A program made the translations under genes and the position numbers. A stretch of 64,000 bases of DNA from Cliona cf. orientalis (lineage: Eukaryota; Porifera; Demospongiae; Clionaida; Clionaidae): assembly GCA_963930775.1 (NCBI GenBank), contig OZ005694.1, positions 3,224,001-3,288,000 of the forward strand, read 5' to 3'. A model generated the notes under the pieces. That model searched no databases. It saw only the letters and a program-made list of their open reading frames with translations, and had not been told where the DNA came from. The stretch's first letter is position 1. Each line of letters begins with the position of its first letter. This document shows positions 24,716-37,057 of this stretch, piece by piece.

Positions 24716-27700
24716 ATGGTGGTCAAATACCTCAACCAGAACTATTCCAAGTTGAAGCGAGACCACCAGCGTCGTGGTGAGCTGTTCACGGACCCTGAGT
24801 TCCCTCCAACTAACGCCTCCCTATTCGTCAGTGGCAAGAGTGATAAAGAAATAGTGTGGAAAAGACCAGGAGTGAGTTCATGCAACATTTGTATGGTCTA
24901 CCCAAGTACATGTAAGCAGTGGGTTACTGGGGATATAGCTCTTTTACAGACAAACCTTCTAATGCATGTACCATAATAATATTATTTCTTCTAAAAATTT
25001 GGTACCAAAGCTATGTGCTCTAACGGTACCTTGCCCAATTTAGAGGTAAATTTTTAGTTGTGTGATTATTCTACCTTAGTGTCGCTAAAGTCAACTTTAG
25101 TGAATTTAGCGATTAGAAGCAAATTCGCTGAGGCTAAAATTTCTTCGCAACGACATAATTCCAAGCAAGGTTAACTGAAAAATTGGAAAATGCAAGTAAC
25201 ATATAATATTTGCTCGAGTCCAGTTCTTTATCAGATGGCGACTTCATGGCCTCAACTATAGGCTCTAGTATCACCATGTACCACACTTCCTTCAATGGTC
25301 AGCTTCCATACAAATACACAATACATGTAAGTGGCATAATCCTGGTAACACAGTACATATGCAGGCCAATGTATTGTGAGTTATGTTTAAGCATCCATGA
25401 AACATCCAGTACACTATGGTAACTGTTCTCACAATCTGTCCTAACATGCTGCTTTACTTTTGTAGGAGATCTGTGTGGATGGTCCAGGCCCTAAGCTGAT
25501 TGTTGATGGTCTCAGCAGCAGTGATTTGAACCAGGGTACCCTTGGTAACTGCTGGTTTGTTGCAGCTTGCTCAGCTCTTGCCTTGGAGAAGAAACTTTGG
25601 GACAAGGTTGTCCCTGACCCAAAAGAGCAGGTACATGTACACCACACATTATAGTAATAATAATTATGCTAGGATACAAGTATGTGTTGTGGGTACTAAT
25701 TATATAATTATACTATATACAACGAAAATATTTTTTGAACGATAATTTTCTTGTATAGTCCATGTCCTAACCTGGAGGGTACAAAAGAAGCGCTCTTCTA
25801 CAAATTCCGAAGGCTCGTGATTGGTCAGAATTGTAGTGCCGCGTGCACAAATGAGGGTGGCCATAGAGAAGCATTCTTGAACAAAGTGAGAGGCAAGATC
25901 TGTTCTTTGTCATAGCCTGATGGTACATAGGCGGCGGAACCGGGAGGGGGGGGCCATGGGGGCCATGGCCCCCCACTTTTTCAAGGCTGACACACCCACT
26001 TTTGCCTTGTGCTAGGCAAAAAACAATGGACTTATCAATTTTACCTGTTTGCAATAGCCTTTTATCAGTTCTGAGTCAAAGCCATGCTAGTTTCATTGCT
26101 GCTCTCCTTGAAATCAACCGTTTTTTTGCCTGTTATCCATCGTTGTTTCTCGATTTTCATGGACGCATTATCGCTAATTAGTGAGCGTGGCTTAAATTTT
26201 TGCGCACACGTGAATCGTCTTACATCTTGGCCTCTCACACTCAATATGCTTCCGCCGCCCATGTGATAGATTCGACGTTCGAGCTAAGCAAGAACATCGC
26301 CATTACACAATGAGTTCAAGTAGCTACTATTGGCATGCAGTGAGGGGTGTGGTCTATGCCATAATAGCATAGATTCAAAGTTCGGTGCTATGTTCATCTG
26401 TGCATGCGCACTGGCACTCTTGATTATACTGAGAGCTCAGGCATATACTCTTGATATTATCCCATGTTTGTGACATCAAATATACTTTTTTTTTTAATTT
26501 GTAGATGCATGACTACCTAAATGCAGAAATTTGCAAATTTTATCATCTTGTACGGACCACAAATAAAGTACATGTGCATGCATGTACGCCAAAAAATGCA
26601 CAAATTTACAAATTACTTTATGTACCTCCAAATAAGTTGAAGTACATGTAGATGTTCATACGTAAACATGTTGGTACCCTTGGTAACATAGGGCAATGGA
26701 CGATTCCATTCCATATTGTGCTTTTTTAGTGTTTGCGCTTAAATTAACAAGAAGGAAGTATGTGCTTATGAAAAAAATTCGTATGTGACTTCATTGGTAT
26801 TTTCACATGATCTGTGTACTGCAGGAATGGGACGACAACCATCCTGAGCGCTATGCTGGCATCTTTCATTTCCATTTCTGGCGTCTTGGTGAGTGGGTGG
26901 ATGTTGTTGTGGATGACTACCTGCCCACTCTGAATGGAGAGCTGGTCTATATGAAGTCACAGTCCAAAAACGAGTTCTGGAGTGCTCTGCTGGAAAAGGC
27001 TTATGCCAAGTAAGCAGCGGCTAAGCATCCATGCACCTATCTCTTGTTTTCTGCTTTGCAAGCACATACATGTACATGTACACTGTAATTACCCCCAGCG
27101 CATGCACAAGGGATAGAGTGATTGGGTCTGTCATTTGTTGTCATGCTCTTAGCTGCTGTCACCATGGCATCTACATAGAAATCGCCAGATAAGAAGATGG
27201 TGTCGTAGCTACATGTACATGTAGTTATTAGTGTCACAATAGTGTCAGATATTTTGGTAAACATAAAAATGGCATTTAATTAGGGTGTAATTGTTGTGAT
27301 AGACATTCACCAAATTGCTAATCCCCACCCAATCTTCTGCTAACCTAATATTATGCTGGTGGTTGAATGACAGTGGGCTTTCTCTTTTCCTCAGACTTGC
27401 TGGTAGCTATGAGGCACTGACTGGAGGTCAGACGGGAGATGCCCTGGTGGACTTCACTGGTGGGGTCAATGAAGCGATTGATATCCGTGAGGGTGGTTAC
27501 CAGAGTGATGAAGCTAAGCAGCAGGAGCTCTTTGTCAAGATGGAGCATGGCCACAGCCACAGGTCCCTCATCAGCTGCTCCATTCATGTACGTCCACTCA
27601 GTCAGATTTTTATGAATGTTACTTGACAGCTACATGTACATGTGGTGCTATGTACCACTACTTCAGTAGTTACCTGTAGCTACTCTGTATTTGTTATATC

Positions 27701-30700
27701 AAGAGTGGATAAAGATTCACTCTTATTTTATTCCTAGCTTGCTGCTGGAGAGTCTCCAGAGACAGTGCTGGACTGTGGGCTCATCAAAGGTCATGCCTAC
27801 TGCGTAACTGATGTGAAAAAGGTGTGTATACTAATAGTAAATGTGTCTGTTACTCTGTGTGATGTCCTGGCTTCTCATCTGAAGGAGTCATTATCAAGCA
27901 TACCCAGTACATGTTTCTGTACATTTATACATGTACAATGTAGATAGATGTACATGTACAAATTACTGTACAGCATAGAGTACTCGAGTGCCATCATGGT
28001 AGCCATTTGTTATCCTGGATCATTAAACATTTATAGTATTTCATGTTTGCCCAGTTCCACTGGTAGGAAAAACTTATTTTTGTGTGTTGACTCTAACATT
28101 CATTCGTTGCTCTTTGCTTTGAACTTTTAGCAATTAATATCTAAACTGCATGCCTTAATATTCTTCCTTAAGTTCCCCCTCCCTCCTCCCCAATCATGAT
28201 TAATAGGGGGAAACCATGTTATCCATGTCCTTTGATAAGTCATGGGACCAGAACAATCTGTACACAGCAAAGCAGTCACTTGACTCAGTATGGTAGTGTA
28301 TGTGGAATACCCTGTTGAATAATTTGCGATACATCTCTCTCCATGCTACATGTATAGCTGTCCATTGGCCAAGGCCTCCGCAGTGTCTTTAAGAAGGAGC
28401 AAGTGTACATGATCAGAATACGTAATCCTTGGGGCAGGAAGGAATGGAATGGAGCCTGGAGTGATGGGTAAGCTGCATGAATGTACATTGTACATATGCA
28501 CTGCATGTACCTGTGCTAGGTACATGTACTGTGGCATTGTATTGACATGCAGTGTATTTATTAAGTGATTGATGTGTGTAGCCATTCTGTACATGTTTAC
28601 ACCCATATAGTAATTTAAGTTTTGTTATCAATCATGTTTAATGAGTACGTACACTCATTGTGGTCAAACTATTATTGTATGAATTCACGATAGTATAGTG
28701 CTGCATAATGGACACTCTAGAGTTTAGTTCCCATAAATAATCATTAATTTTATGAGACATGTACATGTAGGTGTGACATTCAAATGTAAGGATAGGATCA
28801 ATTTCTATCTGCAAGCATAAACGTGCATGTATTCTATAACACTAGCTGTGGGGTCAACCTTCACAGTTGTTGGATTCGTGGTTTATAGTCTTAGAATACA
28901 GTCATTAAATCCATCCTATAATACATAATGCAGATGCATGTGCCATTACAGTACCATGCATATACGTGGAAATTATCGCTGGATAAAAATTTTGCCAAGT
29001 CCAACTGCAGAAAAATTTGGTAGAAACATTTTCACTAATGTAAAGGTCGCCATATCCTCTATACAATCTTTAAACACAGGGCAAATATTGGCATGATAAA
29101 ATTTTCACCAATCAGAGCAGGTGGCAAAATTGGCAGAAATTTCTCCTGGGGAAAATTTCTACACATATAATATTATGTATGGTGTTAGTTTTATGTAATA
29201 CAGATGCATGTGCTATTGCTCATTACTCAGTACCTACATGTACCTATACTGGTAGATATCATGATAGTGTATTATTTTATTTGTAGTTCAGAGGAGTGGA
29301 ATAAAGTGCCGAAGAAGGAGAGAGACAAGCTGGGACTCAAGGTCGAGGATGATGGAGAGTTCTGGTTAGTACATGTACATAGCCGGGGGAGTGGACAGGC
29401 CTCCCTCCCAAAGACAATCCTGATTATTTCTATGGTCTTCTGTTGTGCAATAGTAGCAGCTCAGAAAGTATTATTATAGGATAATCTCGATCCTCCGTAT
29501 GTTCTGTTCCACTGGTTAAGTTGCTGCTAATCTCATGCATAAATCACTGTAATCGGTGAACTACGTACAGATTGCCATCAGTAGTAAGGCTTATTTCAGG
29601 AGAGTACTTGTGCTTTAATATTCTGATGAGTATATTTATGATGTACAATGTAGCTTCTGGTGAGTCCTTATCAGTTGTTGGCCATGGACGCTGCAGTTTG
29701 ATTTGCCACAAACATTTTATCCAACATAGTATTATGGCTAATCATTTCCTGTTCGGTGTAGGATGGAGCTCCACGACTGGACTCAGTGGTTCACAGATGT
29801 GAGCATCTGTCGCCAGGTCAACACAAAACTGCTGAGTCTGCAGAAGACATGGCATGAGAGTCTGTTTCACGGTGAGTGGAAGGGGAGGACCGCTGGTGGA
29901 TGCATCAACCACAAGGACACCTTCCTCAACAACCCACAGGTCAGCAAAAAGGACCTAGTCATGTGTGCTTAGCTCTAGCCATGCATGTACAAACAACGAG
30001 GATTTGCTAAGCACTTAATTCTGTACTCTATTATTCAAGAGCTATTGATCGGTCGTGTCAGATGCGTTGTAAAGTATGCTTTAAATGGCGTGTTTTGTTT
30101 TAATGTGGTGTATACTCCGATAATGTAATAATGCGGTACATGTATATATACTTGTAATACACTCAGTTTCGGCTAATGCATTACACCTCAAGCATTATTG
30201 CATCATCCAAATGCACCACATTTAGTCACTCATTACCAGGAATTTCAAAGTGAGCTACAGCTCATGTTCTTTAAGTACAAAGTACAAGGATGAGAGCTAA
30301 AGTTTAAGACAATTAGTGTACATGTACCGTAGAATCCCGCGATTACGCCCCCCCCTCGCGCATAAGCCCCCCCTCCATTTTTAGCTCAAGTTCCTGCATA
30401 GGTACATGTACTTTTGTCTCGCGTATAAGCCCCCCCCCTCCCTGACTGTAAAATGGAGCCCATAAATCAACAAAAACAGTAGCTACAGCTAGCAAACTAG
30501 CTATTTGTGTCATATTATGCCTTACTTTGTCGTTTTTCTCGAGTTTTGCCCACCAAACAGCATGAGAAAGTACAGAGATCGCGCGCCCACGTGGCATACG
30601 ACGGTCGGTAATGGTCGTCACACGGAAATGTCAGGATCCCGCGTATAAGCCCCCTCCCCACTTTTGCCCAATCCTAGCATGCACAAAGGGGGGGGGGGGG

Positions 30701-33700
30701 GCGTAATCGCGGGATTCTACGGTATATTAAATGAGCGAGAGGGGAGAGAAGTTATATTGCATTGCTGTGTACTCATATGAAGAACATTATGCACAACAAC
30801 AGAGCATGCAGTATTATTATCAAGCTTCGAAGAAATTTAATCACATGTCCATATTATGTACATGTAACATGTATAATAATATAGTATACAGTACGTCTTA
30901 GCATTTGCAACTAATTCGCTGTCCATTTTGTAGTATGCCTTTGTTATTCCTCGAGATGAGACTGAGGTAATGGTGAGCCTCTACCAGAAGGATGTGAGAG
31001 ACCAGAAGGGACTGAGGGCTTCCAGTGGCGCTGGTGCTCAGAAGACGGAGCAGACTGGTATGGGGGAAAACCTCACCATAGGCTTCCATGTTATGAAGGT
31101 GAGATAGAGCTTAACTGTAGGATTTAGAGGAGTGGTCCATGCACTGTCCAAGTTTCTCCTACAGATTGGTACCAAAGTTATGGACTCTCTTATAATAATG
31201 TTGGGTTATTGGATTCCCATGCTTAAGATAATTATTATTGTATGAGGTGCTACACAATAATGACAAACTAAATAGTAACAAGGTGTATCCCATTATCTTA
31301 AGGTGGAAGAGAATAGAAAGTTTCGATGCCATACGATCCATGAAAAGGCCGCCGCTGTTGTCTTCACTAACCGGCGAAGTGTGTTCGACAGGTTTACCCT
31401 GAATGCTGGACGATATATAGTTGTGCCATCAACCTTTGACCCTGCCCAAGAAAGAGAGTTTCTCCTGCGGCTGTTCACTGAGAGGCCCAACCATGCTGAG
31501 TGAGCAATATCTGAGCACCCACATACAATGAGTTGATCTATACTCCTTTTGCAGATTTCTGAAGAAAGATATACCAGGTCGCGGTTGCCTTGGTTACCTC
31601 TGCTGCTGTTGTTTCCATGCGCCCCAGGCTACAGTCACAGTCCACCTGGACACTGCTCAAGATCTCGCCAAACAGGACATTGTTGGAGCTGGTGAGCTGA
31701 TCACTCACTCATTACAACTATATCATTTGTAGACAGAGGCACACAAATATACATTGTACATGTATATGTATTATAGTGCAACCTCAGTTATCCAGACTTG
31801 TTTGTCCACAGGCTGAGTCCTTGCATAATTATGTTCCCATGGCCAGTAGCAATTTACTTTTCTGCGGCTGTTAGATAATTTTGAGGTAACCTATGTCGTA
31901 ATGGATAGGAAAATTCAGGGTCTCAACAGAGCTCTTTTGAGACCTAAAAATTTGCTGAAGTATAGATTGACTTATATATATCCAATGAATACCTCAAAAG
32001 TTTCTGTTATATGCACCGCCATTGTAACTCAGTGACTTTTCTGGGCTGACGTAGGTGTAGCACTATATACTCTTGACAGCATGCATGCTTACCGTTCTAT
32101 GTGCGCATCAAAACCAATCTGTAGGCTTATAGACTGTGCTCGTCTCTGTAATTAAAGCAGTCAGACTTGTCACTGAGGCTGAGAATCTGTCTCAAACTCA
32201 ACTTTTGATATCTTTGCGATATTATATTGATGACCTTTTACCACATGCACAAGTACAACTATGCAGCTACTGGGGGACATGGTCAAGTGTTTCATTGTGC
32301 ATGTATATAAATGCTGTGGTAATTTATACATGTATGAAAACTTGTCCACATCCCCAGTAGCTGCCAGCGCCTCAATCGCAGAGATGGAGTCTGAGACCGA
32401 CTCTCGACCTCGATAGCGACAAGTTTCGATGTTTCAATCATAGGAGATGAACTCGATAGCACAGTACAGCTTCGTACATTGCTACATCCAGTCGAGCACC
32501 ATACACCATAATTACCTCATAACCACAGAAAAGTAAATTGCTACTGGGGATGTAATATTCCTTAGAGATATTCCAAACAATTGTGATATTTTTGGCACAT
32601 TTGGCACCCCAGTCATGCACTATAGCATTGTGCACTGAACTACAGTTCAGAAAGATCGTCATATCATTACAGGCTTATAATGAAATCTGTATAGTTTGCC
32701 GTCCAATTTTGATGTCTCTCTATTCATTCCCTCCTTGAGTGCAGGTGCTGATCCATACTGCATTGTCAAGTGTGGTAGGAGTAAGGCGGAAACTCCAGTC
32801 AAGAAGAACACTTTGAATCCCAACTTCAGTGCATCTGTTCAGTTCTTTGTCAGCAACCCAGGCAGTGCTGAGGTCATGGTGGAGGTGAGTTATTATAATA
32901 TGTGTATATGTATGTGTGCATGTATGTGTGGTTAGAAATATTCTTTGTTAGCTGTACTTACTAACCATAATAATTATAATACTAAAGCATTACATCAGAT
33001 CTCGTGCACACATCATGCATGACATACATGAGGCTCTCCTCAGAATAATATAGACATGTGTACACCGTGCATGGTGATAGGAGTTACAGAGTTATGTTAT
33101 ACATGTACATAACAATAGAATGTCCAAATGTAGCAGTTGGATTGGGTGTGTTGGTATGATTGTAGTTGTGGGGCTGATGGAGGTTCTATCTTTGTGTCTT
33201 TCTTTGCCACATTTAATAGAAACGTTGCTGACCTGATAAAACTGTAGCCAACCACACTAAGCTTATGAACATCAGAAAATTTAAAGATTTTTAACATTCA
33301 TATTCATGATCTACGCCAGAATACCTATATATCCATCAAGCCCCATATAACGTCTATAGTGGGTGTGATAAGTTATCCCTACAAATCTTGTTTGTGTACT
33401 TTTTGGCACTACTTCATACTTCAATTTACTTGCTATCATGATAATAATACAAGTCACTTGTTTGTACATGTTGGATCAGACCCTTTAAATTAGGACATGG
33501 TGTGTATATTGTTATGTGCAACGTTGATTGTCTCCATTGTGCCACTATTAGGTTTGGAACTCGAATGTGTTGGTGGATCGGTTCATGGGTCAGCGGACAG
33601 TGCCAGTCCCCGGAGACGGAGGGTCTGAGAGGACAACCGGCCGGCTGATGGGCAGGGGAAGGCACAGGAACGAGGAGGCACAAGGAACAATCACATTCAG

Positions 33701-33734
33701 GGTTGAATGTGCTCACAACTTGAGAGCTACATGA
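24716..33734 (+). CDS. CAPN5: Calpain-5-like cysteine protease with C2 domain
   Basis: Thirteen exons: 24716-24871, 25466-25630, 26825-27009, 27395-27587, 27738-27821, 28358-28467, 29287-29364, 29762-29939, 30934-31098, 31303-31499, 31555-31691, 32745-32884 and 33552-33734. All join in frame to 656 residues. The protease core shows the catalytic Cys81 ([13 protein letters not shown]), His252 (GLIKGHAY) and Asn284 (RIRNPWG), the triad spacing I recall for human CAPN5. Other family blocks are [33 protein letters not shown] and, in the calpain C2-like domain, [10 protein letters not shown]. The last 100 residues are a second C2 domain ([20 protein letters not shown]) and there is no penta-EF-hand, as in the CAPN5/6 (TRA-3) group. 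It is a calcium-dependent intracellular protease. CCCC in exon 11 ([10 protein letters not shown]) could be lipidated (inference). A possible extra exon lies at 25219-25326. Confidence 0.95.
25219..25326 (+). other. Candidate in-frame cassette exon of the calpain gene
   Basis: Thirty-six open codons in phase 0 at both ends, between calpain exons 1 and 2, followed by a good donor (CAT|GTAAGTGG). The encoded peptide includes [15 protein letters not shown] and [13 protein letters not shown]. The acceptor (TTTGCTCGAG) lacks a strong pyrimidine tract. Including it would put 36 residues just before the catalytic-Cys segment, where human CAPN5 has none, so it is optional at best. Confidence 0.35.
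25926..26263. mobile_element. TIR element with GGCGGCGGAA ends in calpain intron
   Basis: The left end CATAGGCGGCGGAACC and the right end CTTCCGCCGCCCATG are inverted copies with one difference. The interior has the palindrome GGCCATGGGGGCCATGGCC. Length is about 338 bp and there is no convincing coding frame. It sits in the intron between calpain exons 2 and 3. Confidence 0.65.
27090..27260. repeat. Dispersed repeat fragment (CGCATGCACAAGGGATAGAG)
   Basis: CAGCGCATGCACAAGGGATA, then GAGTGATTGGG, matches the start of the copy at 38760 (GCATGCACAAGGGATAAAG, TGATTAGG) and resembles 13885. The rest is too short or too diverged to set a right end. It lies in calpain intron 3. Confidence 0.5.
30325..30724. 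mobile_element. 400-bp MITE with long perfect TIRs in calpain intron
   Basis: Starts TACCGTAGAATCCCGCGATT and ends with its exact inverse. The match runs about 27 bp plus a C/G homopolymer. The interior repeats CGCGTATAAGCCCCC. TA dinucleotides at the ends suggest a TA target. It lies between calpain exons 8 and 9 and has no coding capacity. Confidence 0.85.
31839..32555. mobile_element. 717-bp fold-back element in calpain intron 11
   Basis: The left arm CCAGTAGCAATTTACTTTTC, followed by TGCGGCTGTTAG, is mirrored at the right by AACCACAGAAAAGTAAATTG, then CTACTGGGG. The same arm word is present singly near 1272-1296. Coding frames inside are short and unrelated to known proteins. Confidence 0.65.
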
Positions 33735-34042
33735 GCTGCCTACCAATCTTGTCTTTCAAAACAAATTTTAATTTCCTAGAGAATAGATTTTATATTCGGT
33801 AACTTCTACTGGTAGTTGTACTTTTTAATATACACCCTTGTTAATTTTATACCAATGAACTATATCTACATGTATAGTGATTATTCTGAGTGCAGTAGAA
33901 TGTCTTGTGTATGCATGGTTGCCAATTAACTTGAGAGTGCTATTAAAAGGCTCTTATCCATATTCATGCAGTAGAATTATATCTGTGCACGCCCGCAGGG
34001 CATCATGTGGCAACACCAAAGAAGGCGGGGCATGTATTGATC
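33735..34042 (+). other. Calpain 3' region and upstream region of receptor gene B
   Basis: A 308-bp spacer between two genes on the same strand. It must hold the calpain polyadenylation site and the next gene's promoter. I see no canonical AATAAA. An in-frame ATG at 34007 could extend the receptor by 12 residues. Confidence 0.4.
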
Positions 34043-36414
34043 ATGAAGCCTGGGAGGTGGGTCTTGATGTATTTCTGCCTGAAGCTCACTAGTTCTCAAG
34101 CAGACACAGGACAATGCCGCCCTTCAGACGGATGTACGTGTCATCTCTCCACTACGTCCATTGACATCAGCCAGGCCTTTGACTATCCGTGAGCAGCAGC
34201 TTATTGTGCAGTCATGGCACTGAGTGTTTATAATAATATTTACATAACTGTCTTTCAGAATCGAGAATATAATTGATTCCGATAGCAGTGATCAGCAGTA
34301 CAGCTATGACTTCTCTCCATGTGATCCACTGCCACATTGCAGTAACGAAAGTACTGCTGTGAGTTGATTGACTATTACTATATTAATATGCTGCATGTCA
34401 CTGTCGTGGCCATAGCCTGGGATTGAGGCATAGTATGAACGTAAACAAAAATGCAACACATTGGTTAGCTACATGTATAGCTATACCTCTGGTAGACCTT
34501 TTTCATCCTACGACTATTTTAGGGGGCATTTCCAAACTAATTAACAATGTCATCATTATGACGTTAACGGGGGAAGGGGTTGATAGTCAGGGCCTATCAG
34601 GTATGATAATAGCCTGACCTTTGGAGCCACACCCCTCTAATGCTTTTTGCATTACAGGGGTGTAGCTCTATGACTGCCATGACACCAAGAGAGGGGTGAG
34701 GAGTCCAAGACTTAACGTCATACCGGTAATGATTGCCCCCTTAAGCCATAAGGTGCACAGTATGTTGCACAGTTAACAACCAGTTGCTTTCCATGCATGT
34801 GTGCATGCCTATCAATACTATAATAGTTCACTACCTACCCAAGTTGAAATAGTTAATTAATGAAAAAATTTGAAATTGGAAATAAGAAATACCCAAATTG
34901 GAAGTTGATAATGAGAAAACTCAAAATCGGAAACAAGAAATACCGTATAGCTGGAAAATTTGGCGGTTTGGCGGTCTGCGCTTGCAACCGCCAAATTTAA
35001 ATCCGCCAAATTTTTTTGCTCGTACTGATTCAGGGCAATCCGCCAAATTTAATTCCCGCCTAATTTTCCAGCTATACGGTAAACAAATTGGAAGCTGGTA
35101 ATGAGAAAAGTCGAAATTGGTAATGGGAAGTATTGTATTGGGTAATGGACATGGCCCTTCTGGGCCACCGTAATAGGCCACCGTATAGTTCTGTGGATGT
35201 GGGAGGGGCTGGGTTTTTGAGACTGCTCATCCAGAGCTATGCCATGCATACAAATTTACTCATATTATGAGATTCTGATTATCAGTACTTTATGTAGCTA
35301 TAAAAATGCCTCAGCAAACCTGCAGTATCGATACAATATAATAGTTGGTACAGGCATAATATTATTATTATGATCACTGCCTCATCCGAATAAGTTTAAA
35401 GCAGTACACAGAGGAGGGTACGTGGCCTGTGGATCCATAGGCCACATACCCCGCTTCAAAATTACAACGTACGTATTGAAATTTTTATCTGTAGGTATGC
35501 CAGGTGTTTAGAAACTCCTCATTAGGTCCAGTAACACTTGGTCTGGTGTCAAGAGTTACATGGACCATTGAAAGTTCTACTCTGTTTACAGTGTCCTATA
35601 TTGGTGGAGATAAGACATTCGATGGCTTTGAACGGTAATCTTCATAATAATAGTATTATTATGATCTTGTAGTATGCTAGATATTAATTTTCAAACTCAA
35701 TGAGTCGGTATCTTAAACCAGCATGCATTGTTACACTCTCCTTGCAGGCAGGCACATATTCACTTTCATTCGGATTCATCAACCAGATCAAATTCGATAC
35801 TATACTTGGGAGAAAAAAGAAACAATTTTGACAAAATTATAAATTACGTAAGTGTACATGTGATTTAGTGTGCACTCTGTGATATGCATGATATTATAGA
35901 ACTTTGCAGTAACGCTGGGCAGTGGTCGTGACCAACCTCCCATTGGTATCATTGGACTAGCGTTTATTGCTGGGTAAGCAAACCCTACAATAGAGTACTT
36001 TGTATATTAATGGCTATGTGGCATTGCCATGGAGCTTCTACTTTTTATTATGTCAAAAGTTGACTATGTTGTTGAGGTGACACTGTATAGATTACTAACA
36101 GTATGTTATATTTTCTGTCAGTGTTCTAGTGTTTCTACTGTTGTATCTCATACTTGGCTCATTGTACAAATGTTCTGCGAAACACGCACGAGGACTTGAA
36201 GTGATACCCAACTATGCCTTCTGGGCCAATATACCAACTCTAATCAAGGTATGTGTACAATAATTACTTGTGTAGTTCCTTATTTCTGACAACTTGTATT
36301 AATTTTTGTCATTGTTAGGATGGGTGCTGTTTTGTGTTGAGTCCATGCAAATTCTGTCTAAGCAAGACCACTCATCGTGACTATGGAGATCATGCATATC
36401 ATGCCATTACATAA
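34043..36414 (+). CDS. M6PR: Cation-dependent mannose-6-phosphate receptor-like protein, copy B
   Basis: Seven exons (34043-34188, 34259-34358, 35495-35634, 35748-35847, 35900-35973, 36122-36248, 36319-36414) join in frame to 260 residues. A short hydrophobic start (WVLMYFCLKLTSS) is a plausible signal peptide. The lumenal MRH-type domain has six cysteines, all in its N-terminal half (C25, C31, C33, C70, C76, C84), and FTVSYIGGD matching the YKGGD region of mammalian CD-MPR. One membrane span follows (IIGLAFIAGVLVFLLLYLI). The tail has ARGLEVIPNYAFW and IKDGCCF, matching the Phe-Trp and palmitoylated-Cys regions of CD-MPR, and ends with YHAI. CD-MPR sorts lysosomal hydrolases from the trans-Golgi. 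The cysteines equivalent to C106 and C141 are absent, so ligand binding is not assured. The start could instead be ATG 34007. It is a paralogue of the gene at 37058-40178. Confidence 0.85.
34860..35140. repeat. About 50-bp minisatellite split by a MITE
   Basis: A unit of about 50 bp (CAAATTGGAAGTTGATAATG followed by AGAAAACTC and AAGAAATAC) occurs about two and a half times. The copies lie at 34860-34940 and 35082-35140, and are interrupted exactly by the element at 34941-35081. It lies in intron 2 of receptor gene B. Confidence 0.7.
34941..35081. mobile_element. 141-bp MITE, TACCGTATAGC family
   Basis: Ends TACCGTATAGCTGGAAAATT and its inverse match over about 26 bp with one mismatch, with TA at both outer edges. 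The interior is a second inverted pair (TTGGCGG / CCGCCAAA). It has no coding capacity. It is the best preserved copy of the family also seen at 17341 and 17890. Confidence 0.85.
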
Positions 36415-37057
36415 ACCACTTCGATAATGTTCATGTGACCATTTTTTGTTGCAAAGGAGTGTTTAACACTTAATGCATAAAGCTTTCATACAATGATTTG
36501 TATGATCACACGCATGCAAAATTAAGCTCTGCATCCTGTAACCTTAATTACTGTACTTTGTACATGGTACATCCTTGGACAACAGTCAGAGCATGGTCTA
36601 AAAATCGGCAGCTGCATGACTAGCTTTCATGCATCTTTAAACAATAGTTGTATGTGCATGCTCAAAATAGGTATTGTATTGTCCAGATTGATACTACTAG
36701 AATAGGTATTTGTATTGTCCATGCAGATTGATATTACTAGAGTACTACACACACAGAGCAAAATAGTGTATGTATTTTGTTTCGTGAACAATAGTCATCA
36801 GCTGGTGTACATGTATATAGCAATATCATGACAACCGTTCTCCTGCACAAGCTATAAAGGCATTCATAGCTCCAATGAAGTACCAAAGTTTCGATAAATT
36901 TTTTTCAGCTTTACAATCCTGTTTATCTGGTGGTCCAAAAATATCATGATCACCCCTAAATATACTCACAATACTTTCATTAGATAATAAGCTGCAGCTT
37001 TCAATAAAACACACAATCTCATTAATATCAATCATCACTATTAAAACGTTATAAGTC
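36415..37057. other. Convergent 3' spacer between the two receptor genes
   Basis: A 643-bp spacer between tail-to-tail paralogues. A plus-strand AATAAA lies at about 37013-37018. A short imperfect tandem duplication of about 37 bp (ATAGGTATTGTATTGTCCAG unit) lies at 36666-36740. Open frames here are short and unsupported. Confidence 0.55.

Noticed and set aside
34921-35249. Minus-strand frames near 34921-35249
   Set aside because: They run through a MITE and minisatellite, which explains their openness.
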